DNA of 64,000 nt from Molossus alvarezi (lineage: Eukaryota; Chordata; Mammalia; Chiroptera; Molossidae), in the NCBI GenBank assembly GCA_037176705.1, contig CM073907.1, positions 12,369,001-12,433,000 of the forward strand, given 5' to 3'. The notes under the pieces are model-generated. The model saw only the letters and a program-made list of their open reading frames with translations. It was not told where the DNA came from and did no database searches. A program made the position numbers and the translations under genes. Below are positions 1 to 12,462 of the stretch, piece by piece (within the stretch, counting starts at the first letter, position 1; the number at the start of each line of letters is the position of its first letter).

Positions 1-99
1 AGGGTTAACCCGCACGTCCGAGCAGCCCAGGGGAGCAGTGTCTGCATTTGAGAAGAATTCATCCTCTAGACGACCTTCCTGTATTCAAAGGGGATTCTG

Positions 100-354
100 G
101 CCCTGGCCGGTCTGCTCAGTGGTCAGAGCGCCAGCCCACAGACCAGAGAGTCTCGGGTTTGGTTTCGGTTACGGGCACGTACCTCAGTTCATCCCTGGCC
201 CTGGTCGGGGTTTGTGCGGGAGGCAACCAGTCAATGTGTCTCACATCAATGTCTCTCTCTCTCTCTCTCTGTCCCACTCCCTCCCTCTCTCCCACTCTGT
301 CTGAAGATAGATGGAAAAATATCCTGGGGTGAGGATTTAAAAAGTAATAATAAT
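100..354 (+). mobile_element. VES-type SINE
   Basis: tRNA-like head (ccctggccgg), CT-rich middle and a gtgaggatttaaa tail. TSD aaagggg(a/g)ttct at 87-98 and 355-367. Confidence 0.85.
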
Positions 355-578
355 AAAAGGGGGTTCTTGAGCCGGAGGAAGGAGGTTCGGGGCTCAGGGG
401 ATGTCAGGACTACAAGACCGTCAGTAGGATCACGCAGGGGCACAGGCCGAGGTGGCAAGACTCTGCCCACCCTCAAACACACACATCCATGGCACCCCAT
501 GTGCAAATTCCGACTTCCTGAGGGCAGTCAGTGCTGACATCCACCAGGGGCCATCAGGAAGCCACAGTGTCCCCTCTA

Positions 579-779
<201 letters not shown>

Positions 780-924
780 TCAGCCTCGTGCTCCCGTCCT
801 GCCCAGAGCCGGGGCGCCAACTCCTCCACTTCTTGGAGGTGTCATTTTGGGGATTTTTTTTTCATAATCAAAACTGGCCTTAACCCGCCTGTGGATCAAA
901 GCCTCTATAAAAATCCAAGGACAG

Positions 925-1137
925 TCCTGGCTGGTGATCTCAGTGGTTAGAGCATCAGCCTGTGGACAGAAGGGTCTTGGGCTTGATTCCCAGTCAAGGG
1001 CACATACCTGGGTTGCAGGTTTGATCCCCAGCCTGGTCGGGGGCGTGCGGGAGGCAACTCATCCGTGTGCCTCTCACATCGATGTTTCTCTCTGTCTCTC
1101 TCCCTCCCTCGCTCCCTTCTACTTTATCTAAAAAGAA
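925..1137 (+). mobile_element. VES-type SINE
   Basis: Head tcctggctggtgatctcag through a CT tract. Perfect 9-bp TSD CAAGGACAG at 916-924 and 1138-1146. It lacks the gtgaggat tail. Confidence 0.85.
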
Positions 1138-1554
1138 CAAGGACAGGGTTTGGAGAGCTTCCAGTTGATGCACCTGGGACACTGGGGGGAATGCCACCTG
1201 GAGCAGGTACGGAAGCTCCCCCCTCCCCCACACCTGGCCCCATGCATCTCTCCCATCTGGCTGTTTCTGAGTTATAATCTTTTATAAGAAACAAAACAGT
1301 AATCTAGTAAGTAAAACAAACAAACAAAAAACCTGGCCTTAAATATAGATCCATGTGTTTCTTTTTCTACAGTGGAGATCAAATTATTCTTAGACACTAA
1401 ATGAATTATCTTGCAGTCTGGGTAATTATCAGGAATCACTGTCGGAGAAAATCCTGAAATCGTCAGCACAGTCACAAACTATAACGTAACATGTGCGAAG
1501 TATTGAAGAAAATGTCAGATTTTACATGAAACTTTGTACCTCGAGATGACGGAT

Positions 1555-2790
1555 TTTCCAGCAGTTATAAGAAGTCATACAGAGAGATCCAGTGTACCCT
1601 TAACTCAACTCCCCCCAACGGCAGCATTTCACAAAACCACAGCACAATGTCACAACCAGGACAATTACAGCCGAAACAAAATATTCCCATCACTATAAGG
1701 ACACCCCCCCCCGACACACACAGCTTGTTGCTTTTTTATAGGTACACCTACCTCTCTCTCTCTGTGTCCCCCACTCAATCTCTTTCTCAACATGTCAGCC
1801 ATTTCTATAATTTTGTCATCACAAGGATGGCACAGAAGTCCAATCACACAGCTGTCACCTTTCGAGACAGCTGTCTTCGCTCAGCTCAACTCCCTCAACA
1901 TTCATCCCAGCTTTGGGTGAATGGATAGTTCCTTTTTCCTCCCTGAATAGTATTCCACATGACACTGATATACCACAGTTTAATCATTCACCAGCTGAGA
2001 AATATCTGGGGTTTCTTCAGTTTGGGGCAATTACAAATGACGCTGCCGTGAACATCTGTTTACAGGTCTTTGTGTGCCCATAAGTGTTTATTTTTCTGGA
2101 ATAAGTTTCCATGAGTACAATTGCTGAGTCATATGGTAATTGCATGCTTAGCTTTATATTTTTTTATTTATTGATTGATTGACTTGAGAGAGAGGAGGAG
2201 AACACATTGATTTGTTGTTCCACTTACTTATGCATACATTGGTTAATTCTTGTCTATGCCCTGACTGGGGATCAAACCCTCCACCTTTGTGTATCAGGAG
2301 GATGCTCTAACCAGCTGAGCTACCTGGCTGGGCTGCGTGCTTAGTTTGATAAGAAACTGCCCCAATTATTCTCCAGAGTAGCTGAACCATTCTGCATTTC
2401 TGCCAGCAGCGTCCGACCCAGCTCTTCAGAATCCTTGCCAGCATCTGGTATAACCGTTTTTATTTTAACCACTCTGACAGGTGTGTGCTTTTTCACTGTG
2501 GTTTTCATTTGCACGTCCCTGATGGCTAATGTAGAACAATTTTTTTCATGTGCTTATTTGCCATCTGTGTATCTTTTTTTGGTAAAATATCTGTGCATCT
2601 GTTTGCCCAATTCCTAACCATTCGCTTCTTTACTGTGGAATTCTGAGAGTTTTCTGCATCCCGGATTCTGTTCCTTTGTCATACAGATGTTCTGCAAACA
2701 CTTTCCCCAGACAGATGGTTGGCTTTCACCCTCTGCACAAAGGTGTGACAGCACACAGGTTGTTAACGTCCCTGAGGTCCAACTTACTTT
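1555..2790 (-). mobile_element. old L1 3'-end fragment
   Basis: Antisense to an ancient mammalian L1 3' region (typical run near 1980-2140: accacagtttaatcattcacc, then gttgctgagtcatatggtaattgcatg-like text). It contains no open frame and is split by the SINE at 2156-2333. Confidence 0.7.
2156..2333 (-). mobile_element. older bat SINE subtype in the L1
   Basis: Reads (antisense) ttattgattgattga, a ttgttccacttacttatgcat stretch, then ctgagctacctggctgggc. TSD gc(a/g)tgcttag on both sides. Same subtype as the copies at 30736 and 57166. Confidence 0.75.
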
Positions 2791-3203
2791 GTCCTCAGTC
2801 TAGAAATTTCAACCTTATTGACCACATATTCCATTGACATGGAAATGAACACCCTTCTGAAAAGAGCATTAATTTTGTATCTACTTTCATTCGCACCCAA
2901 ATAAGGCCACTCACAGAAAATTAACCCGAATCATGATGCTTTGTTTGAATATGTATAACGAGGCCAACACGCTGCTGAGTCTCAGGGAGTGTATTCTTTT
3001 CAAACAAAGGCCAAAAGACTTCATTTCCCCCTCTCCTTCCAGCTGTTTAAAGTCTTGGCTTTTGTTCTAGAGAATTACACACCACCTGGAATTCCTTCAG
3101 AATTCTTTTTCTGACTTAAAAAAAAATAATTTTACCTTGGCCAGCCCTGAAATGTACATCCTTGGAAGATACCTTCACAGAGTCAATCAATACAGCAGGT
3201 GTT

Positions 3204-3424
3204 GCCCGGCCAGTGTAGCTCAGTGGTTGAGGGTGACCCATGTACCAAGAAGTCGCCAGTTCGATTCCCAGTCAGGGCACGTGCCCAGGTTGTGGGCCTG
3301 ATCCCCAGTGTGGGGCATGCAGGAGGCGGCCAATCAATGTTCTCTTTCATCAATGTTTCCATCTCTCCTCCCTCTCTCTCTAGAATCAATAACATCAATA
3401 AAGAAAAAAAAAACTTTTTGTTTA
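3204..3424 (+). mobile_element. VES-type SINE (gtgtagctcag subtype)
   Basis: Head cccggccagtgtagctcag, accaagaagtcgcc, then tctagaatcaata and A tail. TSD ata(c/t)agca(g/a)gtgtt at 3190-3203 and 3425-3438. Confidence 0.85.
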
Positions 3425-3570
3425 ATATAGCAAGTGTTTCACTGTAGATACTGAGTTCTGCTGCTGGCCATTTTGCATACGTATGCTAATAAAATTAAGA
3501 AAATCATGTATATAATGAATCACATATAAAACAAAAATGGGAACAGAAAAAATGTTTTACTTAGGACCAT

Positions 3571-3668
3571 CAGGAGTGGGGAACCTTTTTCTGCCAAGGA
3601 CCATTTGGATATTTATATAACATCATTCACGACCCATACAAAATGATCAACTTAAAAATTAGCCTGCT
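3571..3668 (+). mobile_element. hAT-type transposon end fragment
   Basis: Begins caggagtggggaacc, a common mammalian hAT terminal repeat, and runs to about attagcctgctc, where the SINE at 3670 abuts. The other end is missing. Confidence 0.5.
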
Positions 3669-3669
3669 C

Positions 3670-3897
3670 GCCCTGGCCACTTTGGTTCAGCGGTTGGAGC
3701 GGCGGCCTGAAGACCAGGGAGTTGTGGGTTCGATTCTGTTCAAGAGCACATCCCTTGGTTGCGGTTTGGTCTCCGACCCTGGTCGGGGTTGTATGGGAGG
3801 CAAACAGTCGTTGTGTCTCTCTCACATCTATGTTTCTCTCTCTCTCCCCCTCCCACTCTATCTGAAGATTTTTTTAAAAAAGGAAAAATATCCTCGG
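3670..3897 (+). mobile_element. VES-type SINE
   Basis: Head ccctggccactttggttcag; tail atatcctcggta. It interrupts or abuts the hAT fragment. Confidence 0.8.
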
Positions 3898-5282
3898 TAA
3901 TTGTGCGTGTGTTATAATGACAAGGGATGGCGTTGGGCTTGACTGGAACGACCCCCCTTTATTGTAATTATCCAGTTACGTGACACAGTACTATGTTCCT
4001 GTGTCTTTCATGGCAGCAACAGGAGTTAAATGTGGAGGAACAGGATGTCAGCAAAGAAAGGGGAAGTTCTGGGGTGGGGGTGGGGGTAGGGATAAGAGAC
4101 CATGGCCGGCACCACCCGCTCCCACGTTCAAGGCGGGGAGGCCCTGCAGAGCACAGAGCCTCCGGCATCAAGACACAGGGCGCACTCTGAACTAGGCTGT
4201 TCTGCCCCGAGCCCGCAGCAGAGATGGAGATCTCTAAGTTCCGGACACTCGGTCTTCCCATCACCAGCAGGACTGAGGCATTCTCTGTGGGTCTCTTTCC
4301 ATCCGTCCCCCTCCCTCTTCAAATGCAAGGGCGGGCGGCTCAGGCCTTCATTAACACTCATACCTGGACGGCTCCAGGGGAGACCTGAACAGCTACCCCA
4401 GCTTCCCGACTGCTCTCTCTGCTTCTCGAAGTCACCGACTCGCTGGGGTACCCGAAAGGCCTCTCTGATCAGGGTTGTCTCTTACGCTCCTTTGCCTCTC
4501 AGGTCCCACGGTGGATTAACGATCAAGACCCAGGCGGAACCTCACTTCCTTCAATGTCTCCTCAAAACAGCTGAACCCCCAGGGCACCCTGCACAACCGC
4601 TCACACAGAAAAACGCACCGTCGCCTTTAAATAAAGGAGATCGTAAAGAAAGACTCCACAAGAGCTCTGTGCAAGAACGAGCTGGTGGTACGACGGGCGT
4701 GTATGTGTGTGACACTTGTGACCTCTGTTTTCCGTAAATCTTCTCAAGAGACGAGCACATCGCGGAACAGGTCCCAGGCCACTGAACTGGCTGCTGTGGA
4801 CGGCAGCTCTCGGGCAGAGGTCTGCGCAGTGGGCCTGGATACTGATCCCGCAAACGGTCTAAGGAAGGTAAGTGACTCACGGTGGAACTCCTGGAAGCTG
4901 TTGTTTCAAGACGCAAACACCCATTCGGGATCTCCGTCCGTCCAAGGCTGTGCTGGCCTTGCCTTGCGTCACAGGTCCCGTAAGCCATCGACGTGCTGCT
5001 AGAGGAGGACAGGCTGCCCGACATGACACATGCCGGTTCGTGCAATGGCTCTTCCCCTCCGAGCGAGGACCCGAGAGGAAGCCGACACCCTCTGCGGGTG
5101 GTGCAGAGCGCACCTCACTGGCCAATTCAGGGGCTGCCTTCCGCCCTTGGAAGCAGTAACTTGTCGTCGTCAGTGGACGGCTGCGAGATGCCTAAACTAT
5201 CATCTGTATAAATAATCGGGACTCACGGGCCACGTATTTTCTTACAGTTCTATCAAGTTTTAAGATCAAGAAAACTACTTGT
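3898..5282. other. intron without recognised element
   Basis: GC-moderate ENTREP2 intron sequence. It has several long chance frames but no recognised protein, splice-bounded exon or repeat. Confidence 0.5.
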
Positions 5283-5490
5283 GCCCTGGCCGGTGTGGCT
5301 CAGTTGGCTGGACGTGGTCCCACGTATCAGGAGGTCGCTGGTTCGATTCCCAATCAGGACACATGCCGGGGTTTCGGCTCCATCCCCAGTGGGGGGCGTG
5401 CAGGAGGCAGCCAAGTGATGTTTCTTCCCCTCCCTTCCTCTCTCTGAAATCGATAAAATCATATTATTTTATTTTATTTTTTTAAAAAGG
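5283..5490 (+). mobile_element. VES-type SINE (gtgtggctcag subtype)
   Basis: Head gccctggccggtgtggctcag, box ggttcgattccc, cagtggggggcgtgcaggagg, and a T/A-rich tail. The end is approximate. Confidence 0.8.
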
Positions 5491-5540
5491 TTTGGTGGTA
5501 CAATCAGCCATTTTTTGAAAAGGGTAATGTTTTATTTTAT

Positions 5541-5655
5541 TTGTTTGTTTGTTTATTTATTTATTTTTTTGGTACATGCCCCTAGCAGGAACCGAACCTG
5601 GAATTCTCTGGTCCGCAGGCTGACGCTCCAACTGCTGAGCCAAACCAGCCAGGGC
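5541..5655 (-). mobile_element. head-only SINE unit
   Basis: An antisense tRNA-like head only (5571-5655, ending ccaaaccagccagggc), joined directly to a T-rich run that is its A tail. The CT-rich body is absent. Compare 36309-36403. Confidence 0.7.
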
Positions 5656-5659
5656 AAAA

Positions 5660-6460
5660 TCATATTTTTTTAAAGCAAGAAAGAAAAGACCCACGACGTT
5701 GCAGCTTTAGACACTGTACTGCATGCTTACTGGAGATCCATTTGCAGTCGTTGCTAAAACGCTCTTATCCTCTGTGACCCTGAAAGTGAAGGTGAAGGCC
5801 AATGGAGACCCCGGTGTGCACACGGCCCCTTGAGTGGCGCAGGGGACATGCTACAGTTACCCGCAATTGGCTTCCCTTGCTATGCTTCCTCTCCAGCCAA
5901 AAAATGGTTCCCCAAGGAGTCAGAGACGTGGAATGTTTTCACTTACGGAGCAACCCCTAATGTACCTCTTTCGTGTAGGACTTGAAAGCCAATTTGGTTT
6001 GAGCCTGCTTAAGAGGAAATCAGAATTGAAGGAATCGATTGGTTGGCCTAATAAATCCACACGGTCCGCAAGGCCAGGGTCCCAAGTCGACTTGAGGAAT
6101 TCGATCAAAGCAGCAAATTACTGCCCGTAGTTATTTATTGATTTAGCTTTGATTATGTGGGACAGTAATTGATTGAGCCGTTCACCTGGGCGGGCGCTGT
6201 ATTAATCCAGCCTCGGCTTGGCAGATTGGGAGTGAAGAGGCTGGGAGAGGTGAGGACCCAGACCGAAGTCACTAGCCCGGGGGAGGGGCGGTAAGTCTCA
6301 ACAGGCCAGCAGGATGGACAACGAGGGAGAAGAAGTGGGAGCCCATTAGTGAGCCGTACAAGCAGAGCCTTTGGGAAGGGAGAGAGAGGGAGAGAGGAAG
6401 AGAGAAGGAGCGAGCAGAGAGAATAAAAGAAACACTAGAGTCCCTCCTGTCTACGTTTTT
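5660..6460. other. intron without recognised element
   Basis: AT-balanced sequence ending in a GA-rich stretch near 6375-6420. No gene or clear repeat family recognised. Confidence 0.5.
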
Positions 6461-6462
6461 GT

Positions 6463-6650
6463 TTTTTCTTTATTGATTTTAGAAAGAAAGGAAGGGAGAG
6501 GGAGAAAGAGATAGAAACATTGATGAGAGAGAACATCAATCAGCTGCCTCCTGCACGCCCCCTACTGGTGATGTACCCTGACTGGGAATCGAACGGGGAC
6601 CTCTCAGTCCATGGGACAACGCTCAGTCCACTGAGTCACACGGGCCAGGC
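6463..6650 (-). mobile_element. VES-type SINE
   Basis: Antisense: ctttattgattttagaaag, GA-rich body, then ccactgagtcacacgggcc. Confidence 0.8.
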
Positions 6651-7014
6651 GCACGGTGTTCTTTATTCTTCATACTGGCAATGCCATTGGTTTGGCTGAT
6701 GGAGCCAAATTCTACCATCACCCTTGATTTCATTTGCCGTGCACACTCCACATGCAAATCCTCCCTGGTGGCTGTCAGCACAGCTACCAAGCTCCCCAGG
6801 GCTCCGTCCTGTGCTCCAGCTGTGCCAGCTCCCAGCTGAACTTCCTGGACTGGCCAGTGGCCTCCCAGCTTCCCAGGCAGCGTGAGTTCCAAAAGCTACC
6901 AGACTGAAGTCTGCAAAGGGATGTCGGACTGCCCGGTGTCTCACCATGTGGCACAGGCACATTCTCCTCTCTGCTTCCCAGCTCTGTGAGCTGAGGACTG
7001 GCCTAGCTTTGAAA

Positions 7015-7221
7015 CCCCAGCAGGTGCTCAGCCGCTCTGGCTCTGTGGATGGAGCGACATCCCATGGACTGAGACGTCCCGGTTGATTCCCAGTTAGGGC
7101 ACATGTCCGGGTTGCGGGCTCAATCCCCAGTAGGGGGAGCGTGCAGGAGGCAGCCGATGGATGTTTCTCTCTCACATCAATGTTTCTCTCTCTCCCTAGA
7201 AAATCAATAAAAAGATATTAA
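7015..7221 (+). mobile_element. diverged VES-type SINE
   Basis: Body matches the gtgtggctcag subtype (catcccatggactgaga, cagtagggggagcgtgcagg, tctctctcacatcaatg), but the head is degraded. Confidence 0.7.
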
Positions 7222-8798
7222 AACCTCTGGGGGTGGGCAGAGAATGCCTACTGGGAGCTCCTGCTAGGTGTGAATGGCTGCCTGTCTTGTCCAGTGGGCT
7301 CACGTCTGGAAGGTTCCAGAATATCAGGAGGAAGCCGCCAGCTTCGGAGAAGGGGCATTTTCCACTCTGCAGGCTCCTGTCACCTTTGGCTTCCTTCTGG
7401 TCAACTCAACAACACACCCATAAATTTACCCCTAGTCATCGCTACACACGATGATGCCGTTTCAAGCATTTACCGAGGGATAGGGCCTGTTGGCGTCTAA
7501 ACAGATTCTATATCCTTGCTCCTCTTCTACTGATGGGAGAATTCTGGTGTTTGGCCACTTTTCATTGTTTTGGTATTTTTCTGTCTCTGGAAAGTTCTGT
7601 CCCACAGCCCCACCACAGTGAGGTCAAATTTCATTAAAGCCCAGGCAGCTGAAGAATGAAGTTCAAAAGAACGGAGAGGCTCATGGGAAATACACGCACG
7701 TGTAACTTCAATGGTCTTACCAGCCTTCCGCCTCTTGGAGACTTTGACACAATTTAAAACCAGAATGGATATGCTCACATTTCTAGGCCTCTTTCCCTCA
7801 TGCTGTCCAGACTGGATTATTTTCCTTAAATGCCCTCTAGGGCCTGTTAAAAGGTAAACTGAGGCACACTGAAAATTCCAAGGGTGTATTCCAGCAAACA
7901 CTGATTTCCAGTTGGGCAGGGCAGCCCCCAGGACAGGAGCTGAGCACAGGTTTCCATAGAGATGCAGAAGCAGAGTGGGGAAGTGATTGGATTGGCTGTG
8001 GCTTCAGCAGTGGGCTGTGATTGGCTGTTCTGGAGTCTCATTGTCTTGGATTTGAGTGCCCTGATTGATTTATATAGAGTCAGCCCAGGGCAGTGGGCTC
8101 CTTGTGTAATTATGTTAACTCACCATTGTGGAAGGAGGAGGTGTTCAATTCTGGGGATCTCTGCAGGGCACAGTGGAGTTTTAGGGCCCTTCCTGCCCTT
8201 GGCCCTGCCCTGCCCTGCCCTGCCCCACCCAGTCAGATGGAGCAGCAAACTTGAGCCACATGAGGCATTGTGCTGGAGACTTAACACTCTCAAGAGAGAA
8301 GCTTGCCTGCCCCCCCCCCCCCCCCCCCCCCCGGGTTCTCTGCCGAGGAACCAGAGAATCTGGGAGGGGGGTGGTGAGGAAGGGCAGGAAGGAGCTCAAA
8401 GGAGAGGGGGCCTGGAGGCCTCCCAACCACCCAAAAACCACCTGAGGGAATCTAGATTCCAAATACATCCTTCATTAGCCACGAAGGGAACTGGCTTCTG
8501 CCTGCTCTCCCTGAAGACGGATTGGCCTGTGCCACCTTCCAGGCGTCAGCGGTAGCGAGGGGCAGGGGAGCAGTGTAGTCGGACCAGTCTCGTAAGTAAG
8601 TCACTGTCCGTTCATTGAATCACAACCAAACCCAAGAAGCTTTCATTCCCAAACCAGTCACATGGGATTTCCCCTGGCACAAACTGAGTGCATTAGATAC
8701 AAAGTATAGATAATTCATAATTTAATATCCACATTAGGCACAGAATATTTCTCATCAGATGATGAGGGCCTCAAATAAGACCATTAAGGGACCAAGGA
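7222..8798. other. intron without recognised gene; C-rich tracts
   Basis: No exon or transposon recognised. It contains a (CCCTG)n run at 8203-8226 and an uninterrupted C run at 8310-8332. Confidence 0.5.
8310..8332. repeat. poly-C tract, 23 nt
   Basis: Uninterrupted C run as given, directly followed by gggttctctg. Confidence 0.9.
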
Positions 8799-9001
8799 GC
8801 CCAGCTGGTGTGGCTTGGTGGACTGAGTGTCATCCCATGGACTGAGAGGTCCCAGTTCCATTCCTGGTCAGGGCACATGCTGGGGTTGTGGGCCCAATCC
8901 CCAGTAGGGGGCGTGCAGGAGGCGGCCAACTGATGTTTCTCTCTCACATCGATGTTTCTCTCTCTTCCTCTCTCTCTAAAATCAACAAAAACATATTTTT
9001 T
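8799..9001 (+). mobile_element. VES-type SINE (gtgtggct subtype)
   Basis: Head gcccagctggtgtggcttgg, catcccatggactgagagg, cagtagggggcgtgcagg, CT body, aaaatcaacaaaaac tail. Confidence 0.85.
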
Positions 9002-9204
9002 ATTGAACGTGCTTTAATAGCTAAGAAGAAGAGCAAGCAAAGGAAGCTACCCCAGGGCCATCCCCTCTTCTGCTAAGTGTCAAGAACATTTCCCAGCTAC
9101 AGGAAGGGGCTCCCATGGCAATCTGTTCCCCGGAGAAGCGGTGTGTGTTCTGAGAGCTTTAACACTGAGAAGCAGCACTGCATATCTACTGCAGACCCCT
9201 CTAT

Positions 9205-9240
9205 TGTGTGTGTGTGTGTGTGTGTGTGGGTGTGTGTGTC
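9205..9240. repeat. (TG)n microsatellite
   Basis: About 17 TG units with one TGGG interruption. Confidence 0.9.
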
Positions 9241-9284
9241 ATCAAACACAGCTTGGCTCAAATAACTTTAAGAGAAACAATTAT

Positions 9285-9522
9285 GCCCTGGCCAGTTTGG
9301 CTCAGCGGTTAGAGCGTTGGCCGGCAGACCAGAGAGTCCCAGTTCGGTTCCCGCTAAGGGCACGTATCTCAGTTGCAGTATGTCCCCGGTCCCTGTTGGG
9401 GTCGTATGGGTGGCAATCACTCGATGTGTCTCTCTCACATCAATGTTTCTCTCTCTCTCTCCCTCCTGCTCTGTCTGAAGATGGATGCGAAAATGTCCTT
9501 GGGTGAGGATAAAAAAAAAAGA
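9285..9522 (+). mobile_element. VES-type SINE (tttggctcag subtype)
   Basis: Full-length head gccctggccagtttggctc to the gtgaggataaaaa tail. Confidence 0.88.
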
Positions 9523-9547
9523 GTAATGATTACGTTAAAATGTCTTT

Positions 9548-9752
9548 ACCACAACCCAGCTGGTGTGGCTCAATGGATTGAGCATCATGCCATGGACTGA
9601 GAGGTCCCAGTTCGATTCCCAGTCAAGGCACATGCCCAGGTTGTGGGCTCAATCCTCAGTAGGGGGCGTGCAGGAAACAGCTGATCGATGTGTGTGTGTG
9701 TCTCTCTCTCCCTTCCTCTCTATAAAAATCAATAAAAATATATATTAAAAAA
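9548..9752 (+). mobile_element. VES-type SINE (gtgtggctca subtype)
   Basis: TSD aaaatgtcttt at 9537-9547 and 9753-9763; it lies just downstream of the previous SINE's tail. Confidence 0.85.
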
Positions 9753-10099
9753 AAAATGTCTTTGTCATGGATTATGAGAAAAATAGAGAGTGTGGCACAC
9801 AAATCTCAGAGGAACCAAAGTTGAACCCCTCAGACAGCTGAAGTTATAGGGCCACCACCTAACCCAAATTCTAAGGAAGGACAGACGCCCCATGGAAAGA
9901 CATGAGGACCTGCTCACCTAGGGCAGCTACAGTCACACACCAGCTCTAGTGGTAAAGGTGGACAATATGGAAGCCCATGCAGGTAATTTAGTCAAGAGAT
10001 GGAAGCAATAAAGAAGAGTCAAGGGAAATGCTTGAAATAAAAAGCACAGTGATAGTCTTTGATAGGCTCATCCATGGACTGGACCCAGCTGAGGGGAAA

Positions 10100-10640
10100 A
10101 TGACTGAGTGGGGTTTACCTTAGGAATGCAAGGTTGGTTCACCATTCGAAAGTCAACCAATGTGATTCACAAATAGTAGACTAAAGAAGAAAAATTATCT
10201 AAATATCTGAGTAGATGCAGGAAAATGCTTGGACAAATCCAACATTCATTCATAATACAAACTCTCAGAGCCCTGGCTGGTTTGGCTCAGTGGTTAGAGT
10301 GTCAGTCTGGGGACCAGAGGGCCTTGGGTTTGATTCCTGGTCAAGGGGCATGCTCCTGGGTTGCAGGTTCGATCCGCGAACCTGCTCGGGGTCATGCGGG
10401 AGGCGACCAGTTGAAGTGTCTCTCTCACATCAATGTTTCCCTCTGTCTCCCCCCTTCCCTTCCACTCTATCTGGGAATCAGTGGGAAAATATCCTCAGAT
10501 GAGGATTAACAACAACAACAAAAAATCCACTCAAAAAACTTGGAATAAGAATGTAGCACTTGGATCTATCTATGAGAGACTCCAGAACAGCAAGATTCCC
10601 CAGGGAGTGGTCGGATTTTGCAGGAGGTAGTGGTTGCACT
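10100..10640 (+). mobile_element. L1 ORF2 fragment, interrupted by a SINE
   Basis: The 10110-10268 text (ggaatgcaaggttggttcac, then tagatgcaggaaaatgcttg and ccaacattcattcata) is the reverse-transcriptase part of L1 ORF2. Diverged L1 continues after the SINE (aacttggaataagaatg). The frame is broken. Confidence 0.75.
10270..10523 (+). mobile_element. VES-type SINE inside L1
   Basis: gccctggctggtttggctcag to atcctcagatgaggattaac(aac)n. Confidence 0.85.
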
Positions 10641-11261
10641 GTAATTATAATGACCTACTGTCTTGTGCTTTCCAGGAGCTGACTCCAGAGTTGTCTGATG
10701 AGAGCTCAGAGTGAGCGCGGCTGGCCACATCCTCACCCCGGAAGGGCTGGCAGGTCACTGTGGGCCTCAGAACGCCCAGGGCACAGTAAGATGGAAATCG
10801 AGGCTGTGATCCAACAAGAAACACGCTGCGTGGAAGGGAATGAAGCCTTGAGTGTGCACCTGGGATTCCCGGACCTGGCTGGGTCGGTCTCTCACTGGTA
10901 GGCTGCTGGGGCCATTGAACTTGGACCATCCTTCCCTGGGAAACAAGTTTTCCGGAGCACCGTCTCCTGAACTTTAGGCACACCCTCTATCTCTGTCACT
11001 GCGTGTTTGCCAACTGGTTCCACAGTGCACAGGGAGCTCATCTGCCCCCAGTGGTCAGCCTTGCCAGTGTGCCAGGTCACACCTATGGAGGGCCAATCAC
11101 AGGCACCCAATTTCAGAGGGCAACACCCCTCTCTCCCCAGACTCCAGGGTGGCTCTCTGGGGTCTCCAGTCTCCTACACACCGTGTTCCCTACACACATA
11201 CAACAGAGCTCCTTACATACTGTGAACACAACTGTATCTCAACCAAGGTGTCCTGTGACCA

Positions 11262-11504
11262 CTGATTTTCAGAGAGATTTTCAGAGAGAGTGGAAGGGAG
11301 GGAGGGAGAGATAGCGAGAGAGAGAGAAAGAGAGAGAGACATGGATGTGAGAGAGACACATTGATTGGTTGCCTCCTGCATGACCCTGACCAGGGCTGGG
11401 AATCAAACCTGCAACCAAGGTACCTGCCCTTGACCAAGAATCGAACCTGAGACCCTTTGGTTCCCGGGCCGATGCTCTAACCACTTAACCAAACCAGCCT
11501 GGCT
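11262..11504 (-). mobile_element. VES-type SINE
   Basis: Antisense GA-rich body, tgagagagacacattgattgg, and the head end ccaaaccagcctgg. Confidence 0.85.
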
Positions 11505-11608
11505 CCAGATTTCTTTAAAAAGGCAATATCAATCGCCATCTGTTCCCAGATGGCAGGACAGCAAAAATGTCAGAAACGCAGGAGAATGCGTCACATCCAC
11601 ATTTGTCA

Positions 11609-12007
<399 letters not shown>

Positions 12008-12205
12008 CTAGACAGGGGAACACACAGACGGCTCCAATTAGCACAGCGGCGGCCCCAGCGGGGCGCGGCTGCAAACGCGCCTTGGCTCAAAGCCTCCCGT
12101 TGTAGGTTGTGTCATGAAGCCCAAACGGTTGCTTGGTGTTGGCACAAACCATGGAAAACATCAGGAGGGTTGACTTCAAATGTCTGTTTTAAAAGCAACT
12201 GATAC

Positions 12206-12447
12206 GCCCAGGACGGTTTGGCTCAGCGGTTAGGGCGTCGGACCGCAGACCAATGAGTCACGGGTTCGATTCCAGCCAAGTTGTCTAGCCTTGGTTGGGG
12301 CCCTGCGGGAGACAGCCATTCGATGTGTCCCTTTCACATCAATGTTTCTCACTCTGTCTCTTTCTCCCTCTCCCTCCCACTCTATCTGAACAAAAAGGTG
12401 GAAAAATGTCCTTGGGTGAGGATAAAAAAAAATAATAACAATAAAAT
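12206..12447 (+). mobile_element. VES-type SINE
   Basis: TSD aaaa(g/a)caa(c/t)tgatac at 12191-12205 and 12448-12462. It lies about 200 bp outside the ENTREP2 exon at 11873-12007, on the acceptor side. Confidence 0.88.
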
Positions 12448-12462
12448 AAAAACAATTGATAC

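Noticed and set aside
4102..4737. 211-codon plus-strand frame
   Set aside because: No recognisable domain, no splice context and no codon-use signal I can judge; best explained as a chance frame in GC-moderate intron.
9141..9506. Many frames with SLSLSLSP or RERERE runs across the window
   Set aside because: These are translations of the CT/GA-rich body of VES SINEs, not signal peptides or genes.
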